NCBI GenBank assembly: GCA_964466185.1
Contig: CAYXMS010000002.1
Span: 1-64,000, forward strand
Direction: 5' to 3'
DNA length: 64,000 bases
Source: CAZTYI01 sp964466185
Lineage (GTDB): Bacteria > Chlamydiota > Chlamydiia > Chlamydiales > SM23-39
Part shown: positions 1 through 8,297 of the stretch, piece by piece
How the letters are laid out: the number at the start of each line of letters is the position of its first letter
How positions within the stretch are numbered: the stretch's first letter is position 1
The notes under the pieces: model-generated
What the model was told of the DNA's origin: nothing
Database searches by the model: none
The model's input: the letters and a program-made list of their open reading frames with translations, nothing else
Position numbers and translations under genes: made by a program

Positions 1-7
1 TGCACCT

Positions 8-56
8 TATATCCCAGTCCTAAAGGACTGGGTTTTACGGTGCGCTATTGATAAAG
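8..56 (+). repeat. Palindromic intergenic element, family B (divergent copy)
   Basis: A perfect 8-bp hairpin (CCCAGTCC/GGACTGGG with a TAAA loop, 13-32) is followed by a stretch ending in TTGATAAAG. The same architecture, a hairpin with CTAAAG at its tip followed by TATTACGCCGTC.TTGATAA, recurs at 21931, 33921, 35766 and 45104 (reverse). This copy is the most divergent in its stem. It lies directly upstream of the DUF2608 gene, so it may be the end of a preceding transcript or a small mobile element. Confidence 0.5.
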
Positions 57-72
57 AGGATTGGTTTTTAGA

Positions 73-867
73 ATGTTATTAAGATCTAGTATCTGTAAAA
101 TTCTTGTAGGATTAATTTTTCCTTTAGTCTTGTTTTCGCAAATTCATCAGATTCGGAAATTAAATGAACTTTTACCCTATGTCCAAAAAGATACTTTGGT
201 AATTTTTGATGTTGATAATACTTTAATTGAGCCTTTACAGACGTTAGGTTCTGATCAGTGGTTTGATAACAGGATTAAATTTTATCAAAAAAAAGGACTT
301 TCTGCTAAAAGTGCTTTTGAAAAAACTTATGATGAATATTATCAAATTCAATCTATCACCGATGCTAGGGCTGTAGAGCCTGATACTTGGCAGGTGTTCG
401 CTAAAACTTTAAAAAAAGCGCCGGTTATGGGACTTACTACCCGTGATATTTGTCTTTCTTACGTGACTTTCAAACAGTTGAAAAAGTTGAATCTGATTTT
501 TAGCAAACCTCCAGTTAAAAAGGAATTATATGTATATACTGATCGGGGGCTTTTATACAAAAACGGTATTTTTTATACAGCAGGCGCTCATAAAGGAAAA
601 GCTTTTATGGAATTTATTAAAAAGGCCTTAATTCAAAAACCTAAAAAAGTTCTATTTATCAATGACAAGCTGAAGCCTTTAAAAGAATTAGAAGAAGAAT
701 GTACTAAAAATAAAATAGATTTTACTGGTTTGCGCTATGGCTATTTAGATAAAAAAGTGAAAAACTTGAATTTAAAACTTTTAGAAAAAAAGTTGCCCTC
801 TTTTGCCAATATTGTATTGAAAATTTCTAGGCTGCAAGAAGGCACCAAAATAATAGCTGAAAAATAG
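73..867 (+). CDS. DUF2608 family HAD-like protein, exported
   Basis: The N-terminus has a basic start and a hydrophobic segment ending near LVLFSQ, which looks like a signal peptide. It is followed by VIFDVDNTLIEP, the DxDxT nucleophile motif of HAD phosphatases in the form seen in DUF2608 proteins of Chlamydiae and Legionella. A later FINDKLKPLKEL segment fits the second half of the HAD fold. An in-frame TTG at position 61 is possible, but the ATG at 73 sits about 12 nt after AGAGGA and gives a better signal peptide. About 264 residues. The substrate is unknown; an exported phosphatase is inferred. The LRR gene follows 32 nt downstream on the same strand. Confidence 0.75.
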   Translation: MLLRSSICKILVGLIFPLVLFSQIHQIRKLNELLPYVQKDTLVIFDVDNTLIEPLQTLGSDQWFDNRIKFYQKKGLSAKSAFEKTYDEYYQIQSITDARAVEPDTWQVFAKTLKKAPVMGLTTRDICLSYVTFKQLKKLNLIFSKPPVKKELYVYTDRGLLYKNGIFYTAGAHKGKAFMEFIKKALIQKPKKVLFINDKLKPLKELEEECTKNKIDFTGLRYGYLDKKVKNLNLKLLEKKLPSFANIVLKISRLQEGTKIIAEK

Positions 868-899
868 TTTTTAATTTTTTAATTTTAGAAGGTAAAAAT

Positions 900-1904
900 A
901 TGACTGTATCTGGTTTTTTCGGAGGTTCTTCGCCAGGGGATGATTTGTCTTTTAGAAGCGATTTAGAATCTTTGCAAACCGCTTTTTTTACAGGAGAAGA
1001 AATTGATCTGTCAGATCAAATAATAGATGAAAAGATAAATAGAATTGTTGAAAACTTGAAAGATTTGAGTCGAGATGATCTTTTAGATCTTGAAGACAGT
1101 GTTAAATTAAAAATTTTTCAAAGGGCGATTAACAGAAATGGTTTTAGTGAAAAAGTCAAAAAACTTTTAACTGATAATATTTTTGCTTTTCTTTTAGAAA
1201 AAAATAAAGAAGCGCCTTTTATCGAATATGCCTTGCATTTTGAAGATGGGGTTTTAAAACTTTGCCATGGAGCCTATTTGCCACAGGAAGCTATATTTTT
1301 TTTGCTGTCTGCTTTTAATTCAAAAGAGCAGGTTAAAAAACTGGATCTTTCTGACTGTGAAAAATTGCAGGATTTGCAGTTTTTAAGAGATTTTAAAAAT
1401 TTGGAATTTCTGGATTTGACAGGCTGCACAGAGCTGCGTTCTCTTGATGGTATAAAATATGCACAAAATACGCTTAAACATTTAAAATTGTTTAAATGCT
1501 TTAATTTAAAAAATTTAAATCAGTTAGAAACGTGTCGTTATCTGTCTAGTTTGAATGCTGGAAGATGCGGACGTTTGGAAAATATTGGTAAAATTACAGA
1601 AAAAACCGGTTTGGCTGCACATCCTGCTTTAAAAAAGCTTATTTTAACTAGATGTAATTCTTTGCTGCTTTTTAATTTAGAAACTATCAAAGGCTTAGTT
1701 GGGCTACAAACTTTGAAATTGGCTCACTTGCCATTTATTAGCGATATTTCTTGGCTTAATAAATTTCAGTCTTTAGAAGAGCTGGACCTTTCTTATACCG
1801 GCATTACAGATGCTTCTTCTTTGAATCATTTGCCCTCTTTAAGCATTTCCTTGGAGGGATGTGCAAAATTAGTTGCCTATCCCGCTTGGTATCATCCAGT
1901 TTAA
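900..1904 (+). CDS. Leucine-rich repeat protein, candidate effector
   Basis: 334 residues. Residues ~1-135 are helical and acidic without a recognised domain. From ~150 to the end there are about seven leucine-rich repeats of the L.L..C..L..L..L form, for example VKKLDLSDCEKLQDLQFL and LEELDLSYTGITDASSL. An AGAAGG ribosome binding site lies a few bases before the ATG. There is no signal peptide or membrane segment. LRR domains usually bind proteins, and in intracellular bacteria such proteins are often secreted effectors, but nothing here shows secretion directly. The gene ends 11 nt before the convergent end of the next gene. Confidence 0.75.
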   Translation: MTVSGFFGGSSPGDDLSFRSDLESLQTAFFTGEEIDLSDQIIDEKINRIVENLKDLSRDDLLDLEDSVKLKIFQRAINRNGFSEKVKKLLTDNIFAFLLEKNKEAPFIEYALHFEDGVLKLCHGAYLPQEAIFFLLSAFNSKEQVKKLDLSDCEKLQDLQFLRDFKNLEFLDLTGCTELRSLDGIKYAQNTLKHLKLFKCFNLKNLNQLETCRYLSSLNAGRCGRLENIGKITEKTGLAAHPALKKLILTRCNSLLLFNLETIKGLVGLQTLKLAHLPFISDISWLNKFQSLEELDLSYTGITDASSLNHLPSLSISLEGCAKLVAYPAWYHPV

Positions 1905-1915
1905 ATTTCAAAAGG

Positions 1916-4126
1916 CTATTGCTGTTGTGCGCTTTGCCAAATTTCTACTAAATTAGGTTCTCTGGAGGAAGCAAAATCTTCATTTTTGAACGCTTCTTTT
2001 AAGATGGATATAAAAGTCCTGTCTAGGGCCTTAAGATAATTTTCTATGGCTTTTGGACTGTCTAGCTGCAGTTTTTTTAGGGTAATTAGCTCTGCCCTAT
2101 CAAAAAGCTGTTTTACCTCGGCTCTTTCATGGTCAACATCGCCTATTTTTGCCCGTAGGATAAGTTTGGTTTTAGCATTTAAATTATTTGGCACTATTTT
2201 AGAACGTAAAAAAGCGGTTAAAGGTTTATATTTTTCTTGTTCGGATAGTTTAAATTCTGCTTCTTCATCATATAACATTCCGCCTTTTTCAAAGAGGGCA
2301 GTCGCATCTTGGGCTGTTTGTTCGGCATTTTTTATTTTAAGTTCTTCTAAAGCTTCTTGTAAAAGAACTTGAAATCCGGTATGGCTCAGTACTTTTTTGC
2401 GTTTGCATTTTTCTAGCTCTTGAGCTTTAAAGCTTAAGATTTGAATAGAGCTATACATTTTTTCAGGCACTATGCCGATTTCTTGTAGGCGTTGAAATTT
2501 TTCAACTTTTCTTAAAGCATATTTTGCTGATTCAATAATAGCGCTTTGGGAAGGATTTTCTTTTAGAAATGATGTTGTTTTTCTTTTCAACATTTTGTAG
2601 ATGCTATGTCTTTGCTGGGCGCTGTTTTCTAAAGCGGCCGCGGTAATTAAAGGGGGACAAAAATTTGAGCGTCTTTCTTCTATTAAGTCAGGAGATCTGC
2701 GTTTGCTTATATGTCTTAAGCCTGCGACAGACCCTTTTCTTTGCATAAGATGCTGTTCGGATATTCTTTGCGCTAATTGTCCTTTTCTGACATCCAATAC
2801 GGTAGAGGTATATTCTGATTGAGTATAAACAGCTTCATCAAAAAATGAAGTTCTTAAAGTTAATTTAAAAGCAATATCTAGGCATTTTAATTCATATTCT
2901 TTTTGTTTGGTTTCAATCCGTTTTCTGCTTTCGGGGATATGAAATTCTGTTAAAGCCAAATGATTAATTTGGTCTAGCAGCTCTTGTGCTTTTTGAGAGT
3001 CTTTATCGATCATTTGGGAAATAGACAGTAGACGTTTGACTGCGATGCTTCTGAGAGCTAATTTATATCTGACGCCTTCTTTTCCCCCTACAATTATTGT
3101 TTTTTCTCGTAATTCTGTTAGACTTAAATTTTGTATTTCAGCTTTTAAACTTGCAGCTTTTTCCGCTCTTCTATCAGGTTCTAAAATTCCAGAGGCTGTT
3201 ATATTGATTTCAAAATATATCTGTCCGAGTGTTTCTTTTTCCAGCTCTTCTTCAAATCTTTCTACATGATCGAAAATATTTTGGAATTTGGCTTGGATTA
3301 AAGGTGTATCTTTAAGTTGTATGAGTATGTTTGTTGTCCATGCTTTCCAGCTTGACAGATCAGATCCGTAAGCTCGAATGTTTTGCAGAGTCCCCACGGT
3401 TAATTCCTGTATATAAAATTCAGATTTTGTTTCAGGTAGTGTTAAAATTGAAAATGTATCTAACTGCTTGGCATGGTGCTCTGTATAAAATTCAATATCT
3501 AAGGCTTCTCCTGAATAACACCCCCTGAGTTCCTGTGCTTCAAGTCCTAAAAAGTGGCTGGAAAAAGTGTCAAAAAGTAGTTTGGCCAGCATCAAGTCTG
3601 TATGGGAAAGTGGTTTTTCAGCAGGAAAAATTTCCCAGTCTATATCTGAACGCCAGCCTTTTGTACCTAAAGCATGGCCCTGAATCTCCGGCCGCTGCAT
3701 TTCAGTTAAAGCTTGGTTGACCAAAGTCTGAACCTGCTGAATAAATTTTATTCTAAATTGATCCCAGGAAATTATAGGCTGCCCATTTTTGCTGCTCTGT
3801 CTTTCCATGGCCTCTCCCAGATCCTCTTTAAGGCTCTCCCAAGTAGCTTCTGTACGCAGCATGGAAAATTTATCCCAATGCTGTTCTATAAATGTAGCTG
3901 CCTGTTTGTCAAAATCAGCAATGGATTCGGAAAACATTCTCCAAATGGTATCAGAGGTCTCTGCAAAATCGCCTTGATAAGAGCTTATAAAATCTATCAG
4001 ACGGGTTCTAAGCGGACTCTCTGGCAATGGGCTGGGAGGATTTGGACTTGAAGGAGGGGCGGTTGGAGGATTAGGCGGCCTGATTATGCCGATTCGTTTA
4101 GATACTCCTTTAGCTATGTGGTTCAT
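1916..4126 (-). CDS. Large protein with nucleotidyltransferase-like motif, candidate effector
   Basis: 736 residues, not recognised as a named family. Residues 17-39 are a proline/serine linker-like stretch. Residues 153-165 read LGTKGWRSDIDWE, close to the hG[GS]...[DE]h[DE]h signature of polymerase-beta-type nucleotidyltransferases, with D161 and D163 as candidate metal ligands. LDIEF at 209-213 could supply the third acid. The remaining ~500 residues are charged and helix-rich, with several possible coiled-coil stretches. There is no signal peptide. The nucleotidyltransferase reading is inference from a short motif; Thr155 replaces the usual Gly/Ser. The neighbours (LRR protein, Inc-like protein) suggest a host-facing locus. 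Confidence 0.6.
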   Translation of the reverse strand: MNHIAKGVSKRIGIIRPPNPPTAPPSSPNPPSPLPESPLRTRLIDFISSYQGDFAETSDTIWRMFSESIADFDKQAATFIEQHWDKFSMLRTEATWESLKEDLGEAMERQSSKNGQPIISWDQFRIKFIQQVQTLVNQALTEMQRPEIQGHALGTKGWRSDIDWEIFPAEKPLSHTDLMLAKLLFDTFSSHFLGLEAQELRGCYSGEALDIEFYTEHHAKQLDTFSILTLPETKSEFYIQELTVGTLQNIRAYGSDLSSWKAWTTNILIQLKDTPLIQAKFQNIFDHVERFEEELEKETLGQIYFEINITASGILEPDRRAEKAASLKAEIQNLSLTELREKTIIVGGKEGVRYKLALRSIAVKRLLSISQMIDKDSQKAQELLDQINHLALTEFHIPESRKRIETKQKEYELKCLDIAFKLTLRTSFFDEAVYTQSEYTSTVLDVRKGQLAQRISEQHLMQRKGSVAGLRHISKRRSPDLIEERRSNFCPPLITAAALENSAQQRHSIYKMLKRKTTSFLKENPSQSAIIESAKYALRKVEKFQRLQEIGIVPEKMYSSIQILSFKAQELEKCKRKKVLSHTGFQVLLQEALEELKIKNAEQTAQDATALFEKGGMLYDEEAEFKLSEQEKYKPLTAFLRSKIVPNNLNAKTKLILRAKIGDVDHERAEVKQLFDRAELITLKKLQLDSPKAIENYLKALDRTFISILKEAFKNEDFASSREPNLVEIWQSAQQQ

Positions 4127-4445
4127 AAATAATCCCTCTATAAAAATTTGTATCTTAAAAATTATATTTTAGCAACGTAAATTGCCTTGGCGTAAGTCTG
4201 GTTTGGAAGGTAAGGTGTTGATATTTAAATACTTATTTTTTCAAACTAGTTTAGTGTAAGTCATTAATTTTAAGTGTTTTATAATTGAAATTTAAATGGA
4301 AGTATTAACCTGTTTGTATTTAATATAAGCTTTTTATTATCAATATCTTATGCTTTTGTTTAAAAATAATATAATAAATAAACTAATTAATTGTGTTTAA
4401 TCCTTATTTGTTTAACTTTATTAAATTATTTTTTACTATAAATAC

Positions 4446-4474
4446 TTTAAAATAATCATTTTATATGTTATAAT
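4446..4474 (+). promoter_or_regulatory. Sigma-70-like extended -10 promoter
   Basis: TTTAAA (4446-4451), a 17-nt spacer, then TATAAT (4469-4474) preceded by TG one base upstream, giving an extended -10 element. It lies in the ~375-bp AT-rich gap between two divergent genes, ~28 bp before the ATG at 4502. The same ATGTTATAAT core occurs upstream of the 11.7-kb operon. No other feature is evident in 4127-4440. Confidence 0.5.
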
Positions 4475-4501
4475 AGTAGCGAATTTAAGAGGTGATAGAT
4501 C

Positions 4502-5842
4502 ATGGGAGAACTATTAGAAACAGTTTCGCCGGTAGCACATATTTTGGCCTCGGAATCTGTTTCCGAAGGCGCCGAGGAGCAAGTTTTAGGTTTGCAGCAT
4601 CTTGTGCCAGCCTACAAGGGAACTGTTGCCTCTTTGCCTGATGAGCAAGATCATCATCCGGATACTATAATTTCCAATTTGGTTCAAAGTGTTTTAGTTC
4701 AAAAAAAACAGATTTTTAATACAGGTAAAAAAGTTCCTTTCGATAGTGATGATTATACCTTAATTAGCGGCGATATTTTCGATACCGGATATTTGCTTTT
4801 AGAATCTGCAATGGCGGCTATACCATCAATTAACACACTAGGTTTATCTGCTGTATCTTCTAGTTTTGGAATAGTTGGCGGTTTAATTAATGTTGGCGTG
4901 GGTATTGTATGTTTAAAATCAGCTGTAAAAGCGCAAGCTAATAAAGACAATTTAGCTGCTAAGCGTTTGTTTTTGGACGGCGTTTTCATGGTCTTAATTG
5001 GAATTGTGATGCTTTTAACTAGTATTTCCTCTTTATTAGCTAAAGTAGGGATTTCTACAGCAATTGGAGCCTTTTTTGCCACTAACCCATGGATTTTGCC
5101 GGTTTTATTCTTGATTGTTACTATCCCGGTATTAATTGAAATTTTGATCAGAACAGGTAAAATTTGGACTAACAAAGATGTCGGTTCTCAGCTGCATTTG
5201 AAAAATATTCAGCAAATTTTAAAGGCTGATGAAGGACCTCAAGAAGGCAAGATCAAAGCTGTTTTTGCTCAGATGAAACAAGTTTTTAATATAGAAGATT
5301 ATCGCATAGAAAACATTACTGACAATGATATCCAGGAGGTTCAAAAAAACCTTAAGCACGAGGAAAAACCTCAAGATGTTGAAAAAGTTAAACAAATGGC
5401 TCAAATGCAAAAACTGATTGCCAAAATGGAACAGTTGCAGGCAGAAATTGGCGTACAGGGAGCTTTAAAGGCGTTTGGTTTAATTAGTCTGCTTTTAAAG
5501 ATTCAAAATAGCGCTCAAACAGATTCGACAGATGATACAAAAAAGCAAGCTTTAGAAAAGCAAGCTTTAAAAAAGATCACAGCCTTGCAGAGAGAAATTT
5601 CTAAATGGAATGTGCTGCAGCACGTGCGTTTGGCTCAGCAGCTTTTATATGTAGTTGCTTTCCCTGTCAGTTTGGCTGCTTTGGCACCCGCAGCTTCTCA
5701 TATGATCGAGGCGGTGGAAAACCTGGCTATGGCCCTGGCAAACGGAATACCTTTAGGTTTCGATTTAAAACGTAGAAGCGGTATCGGCAACACTCCGATA
5801 ATTTATCCAAAAGTCGAGTTGCAAGATCTTTTCAATATATAA
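4502..5842 (+). CDS. Inc-like membrane protein with paired hydrophobic hairpins
   Basis: 446 residues. The first ~100 are polar. Residues ~103-140 and ~155-225 contain four to five long hydrophobic stretches rich in Gly, Ala, Ile and Val, with short charged turns. A long charged, coiled-coil-prone region (~240-385) follows, then another moderately hydrophobic segment around 395-425. No classical signal peptide. Paired hydrophobic domains with cytosolic coiled-coil arms are the hallmark of chlamydial inclusion-membrane proteins; assignment here rests on that pattern only. AGAGGTGAT precedes the ATG. Confidence 0.6.
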   Translation: MGELLETVSPVAHILASESVSEGAEEQVLGLQHLVPAYKGTVASLPDEQDHHPDTIISNLVQSVLVQKKQIFNTGKKVPFDSDDYTLISGDIFDTGYLLLESAMAAIPSINTLGLSAVSSSFGIVGGLINVGVGIVCLKSAVKAQANKDNLAAKRLFLDGVFMVLIGIVMLLTSISSLLAKVGISTAIGAFFATNPWILPVLFLIVTIPVLIEILIRTGKIWTNKDVGSQLHLKNIQQILKADEGPQEGKIKAVFAQMKQVFNIEDYRIENITDNDIQEVQKNLKHEEKPQDVEKVKQMAQMQKLIAKMEQLQAEIGVQGALKAFGLISLLLKIQNSAQTDSTDDTKKQALEKQALKKITALQREISKWNVLQHVRLAQQLLYVVAFPVSLAALAPAASHMIEAVENLAMALANGIPLGFDLKRRSGIGNTPIIYPKVELQDLFNI

Positions 5843-5898
5843 AAATATAAAGCAAAGGAAAAGATATCAAAAAAACTGCTTTAACGGTTGAGATAATG

Positions 5899-5945
5899 AC
5901 TTTGACGTACTCCAACGTTCTTTAGACGTGGGAGTACGTCAAAGT
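5899..5945. repeat. Long palindrome, family A, between convergent genes
   Basis: A perfect 15-bp stem (ACTTTGACGTACTCC / GGAGTACGTCAAAGT) encloses a short loop that holds CGTTCTTTAGACG. The core CCAACGTTCTTTAGA recurs at 52661 and, with changes, at 27753. It sits between the 3' ends of the Inc-like gene and malic enzyme, so it could terminate both transcripts. Its form also resembles the subterminal hairpins of IS200/IS605 elements. Confidence 0.7.
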
Positions 5946-5979
5946 AAATAACATGCCTCCAGAAATAAATCCCCATACT

Positions 5980-7287
5980 TTAAAAGCTTAAAAAAATCTT
6001 AGGATTAATACCTGCTTTTTTAGCAGCCCCGTTTATATTTGCGAGAATTTTTGGATCCAGGTTAGCTACCTGGTCTTTTAAAGCTGCATTAGATACAGCA
6101 TCAGAGACAAACTGATTAATCCTAGGGTCAAAAGGCGTGGGTATTAAATAGTCCTTTCCAAAGAAAAATTCTTTTTTATAGGCTTTTTTGACGATCTCGG
6201 GCACTTCAGCTTCTCTTGCCAGTTGAGCTAAAGCTTCAGCTGCAGCCAGCTTCATATTTATTGTTATTGTAGAGGCCCTGACATTCAAGGCTCCACGGAA
6301 AATATAAGGAAAACCCAAAACATTATTAATCTGGTTAGGATAGTCGGATCTGCCGGTTGCCATAACATATGGGCGGTTTTGCATGATGGTCTTGGCTTTT
6401 TCCGGCATAATTTCAGGAATCGGATTGGCCATAGCAAAAATAGCTGGTAAATAATTCATGGAAAGTAGCATGTCAGCGGTCAGGATGTCTGCTTTAGATA
6501 CGCCGATAAAAACATCGGCTCCTTGGATTGCCGCTTTGAGCGTCTTTTCTTCTATCTTAAGAGAATGTCTTTTTTTATGTTCGTTTAAATCTTGCCTATC
6601 ATTGTTAAGAGTACCCTTCGAGTCGCAAAGGATAATTTGGCCGATTTTTTGAGTTTTGAACATGTCGGCAATACGAATTCCTGCAGCACCGGCCCCATTG
6701 ATAACTATTTTTATGTTTTCAGCTTTTTTGTTAGTTAGCAAAAGATAGTTTTTTAAGGCAGCTAAAGTAATAATTGCCGTTCCCCATTGATCGTCATGAA
6801 AAACCGGTATGTCTAATTCCCGGTCCAGTCTTTTTTCAATTTCAAAACAGCCGGGGGCTGCTATATCTTCTAAATTAATACCTCCATATGATGAGGATAT
6901 GGCTTTGATTACCGATATGCATTTTTCTACATCAGTTTTGCCATTGTCTTGTTTGGGCAAATCAATAATCACAGGCCAGGCGTCAACCCCTGCAAAAGCT
7001 TTGAAAAGTACAGCCTTTCCTTCCATAACTGGAAAAGATGGCTTTGCTCCTATATCGCCCAAACCCAGTACAGCAGAACCGTCGCTAATAACTGCTACTG
7101 TGTTTTTTTTGGAAGTATACTCCCACATTTTTTGCGGATCTTCGGCAATAATCTTACAGATTTGTGCAACACCCGGAGTATAGGCTTTGGCCAAATCTTT
7201 TTGTGTTTTTAATTTTTTTGTCAGCCGGATGGCAATTTTGCCGCCTAAATGGTATTTTAATATTTGGCTTAATGATAGTTCAGACAT
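5980..7287 (-). CDS. Malic enzyme, NAD(P)-dependent
   Basis: Oxidative decarboxylation of malate to pyruvate. The N-terminal malic domain is seen in AYTPGVAQICKII, GDIGAKPSFPVMEGKA and VFHDDQWGTAI. The Rossmann NAD(P) domain is seen in INGAGAAGIRIADMF and in the region of MANPIPEIMPEKA. The short bacterial form (~435 residues) lacks a phosphotransacetylase extension. A longer reading starts at 7380, but the ATG at 7287 aligns with the usual N-terminus of the family; neither start has a clear ribosome binding site. It may feed pyruvate to fermentative metabolism together with the PEP synthase and hydrogenase genes nearby. Confidence 0.9.
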   Translation of the reverse strand: MSELSLSQILKYHLGGKIAIRLTKKLKTQKDLAKAYTPGVAQICKIIAEDPQKMWEYTSKKNTVAVISDGSAVLGLGDIGAKPSFPVMEGKAVLFKAFAGVDAWPVIIDLPKQDNGKTDVEKCISVIKAISSSYGGINLEDIAAPGCFEIEKRLDRELDIPVFHDDQWGTAIITLAALKNYLLLTNKKAENIKIVINGAGAAGIRIADMFKTQKIGQIILCDSKGTLNNDRQDLNEHKKRHSLKIEEKTLKAAIQGADVFIGVSKADILTADMLLSMNYLPAIFAMANPIPEIMPEKAKTIMQNRPYVMATGRSDYPNQINNVLGFPYIFRGALNVRASTITINMKLAAAEALAQLAREAEVPEIVKKAYKKEFFFGKDYLIPTPFDPRINQFVSDAVSNAALKDQVANLDPKILANINGAAKKAGINPKIFLSF

Positions 7288-7718
7288 TTTATTTTTAAAT
7301 GTTTTGTTGGTTTTTCTAAAGTTATTATTAATTAAAAAACATGATCGCAAGCTTTTTGAATTTGTTAACTCACTCCCCATGGATAAAGCTAGGAGGTTCT
7401 AGGCACAAGATCCCATTCTCTCTATGGCTCTTGGTATATTAATTACAATATCCATAGCCTCAAATAACATCGATAGGCTTTAATTCGGAAAAGCCCTTCC
7501 CTATTTTTCTAGTACTTTTTATATTTAAGATAGATCACTTGGTTTTCGTGAACTAGCTTATGAGTAACATAGTATTAATTTGCCTTTAAAAAAACAATCT
7601 CTTTCATCTCAGTAATAAATTACTGAGGATTTTCGAGAATTATCCTAAAAAAGGGGATTGCGCTGCGTCTTTTTTTTGGTTAAAAATAGTTTGTTAAATG
7701 GAAGAGAACAGTTGCTAA
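7288..7718. other. Intergenic region with a 9-bp hairpin
   Basis: No gene is apparent. CTCAGTAAT-AA-ATTACTGAG at 7608-7627 is a perfect short hairpin followed by ATTTTCG, so weak termination is possible. CATTCTCTCTATGGCTCTTG around 7415-7434 resembles the start of the family B element, but the rest of that element is not recognisable, suggesting at most a decayed copy. Confidence 0.35.
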
Positions 7719-8270
7719 TCAGCCAATTACTTTTTTGACATGTTTGATAAAATTTTTGATTAACATTTTTCTTTTTTTGGCAGTTTTGGTTTTATACAAA
7801 AGCTTTATGGTTTTATTTTTTTTTAGTACGAAATTTGTCTGATTGATTTCCGGAAGGGCCAGAAAAAAATCTTCCAGTTCCAACAGTGCTTTTTTTAAAG
7901 TATAAATCTCAAAGCGGGGTATTTTTTTATAAGGCAGGATAGTTAGCATAATAGTATTAATGCGCTTAATTTGTTCTTCTAATTCATCGTCCGGATGTTT
8001 TTGATATGCTATTTGGGCCTTTTGCCGATGTTTGTCTAAAATGCCAATAATTTCGGAAACCTGGCTTTGATCTTTATCTGATATTTTTTTAGCTTTTTTG
8101 CGTGCTTTTCGAATAATTTTTCGAAACAGCTTCTTCTTTTTGGAAAAGATGGTTTTAACAGAATTTTTAATGCCTGAAAAATTTTTTTTATCGATTGTTT
8201 TAAGCTGTTTTTTTAAAGCTTTCACCTGCTTGGGTCTGAAAAAATTAACTTTTGCAACTTGTTCTACCAT
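7719..8270 (-). CDS. Lysine-rich helical protein of unknown function
   Basis: 183 residues, very basic, with dense lysine runs and helical periodicity (for example the segments around KKLFRKIIRKARKKAKKI). No signal peptide, membrane segment or known motif. I do not recognise the family; the shape is vaguely CHAD-like (basic helices) but the histidine pattern of CHAD domains is not seen. It lies 27 nt downstream of the C69 peptidase gene on the same strand and is probably cotranscribed with it. Confidence 0.55.
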   Translation of the reverse strand: MVEQVAKVNFFRPKQVKALKKQLKTIDKKNFSGIKNSVKTIFSKKKKLFRKIIRKARKKAKKISDKDQSQVSEIIGILDKHRQKAQIAYQKHPDDELEEQIKRINTIMLTILPYKKIPRFEIYTLKKALLELEDFFLALPEINQTNFVLKKNKTIKLLYKTKTAKKRKMLIKNFIKHVKKVIG

Positions 8271-8297
8271 AAAAAATTATTTGTCCATTTTTTTATT

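Noticed and set aside
5899..5945. Integrase attachment site
   Set aside because: There is no integrase or tRNA boundary nearby; a repeat or terminator explains the palindrome better.
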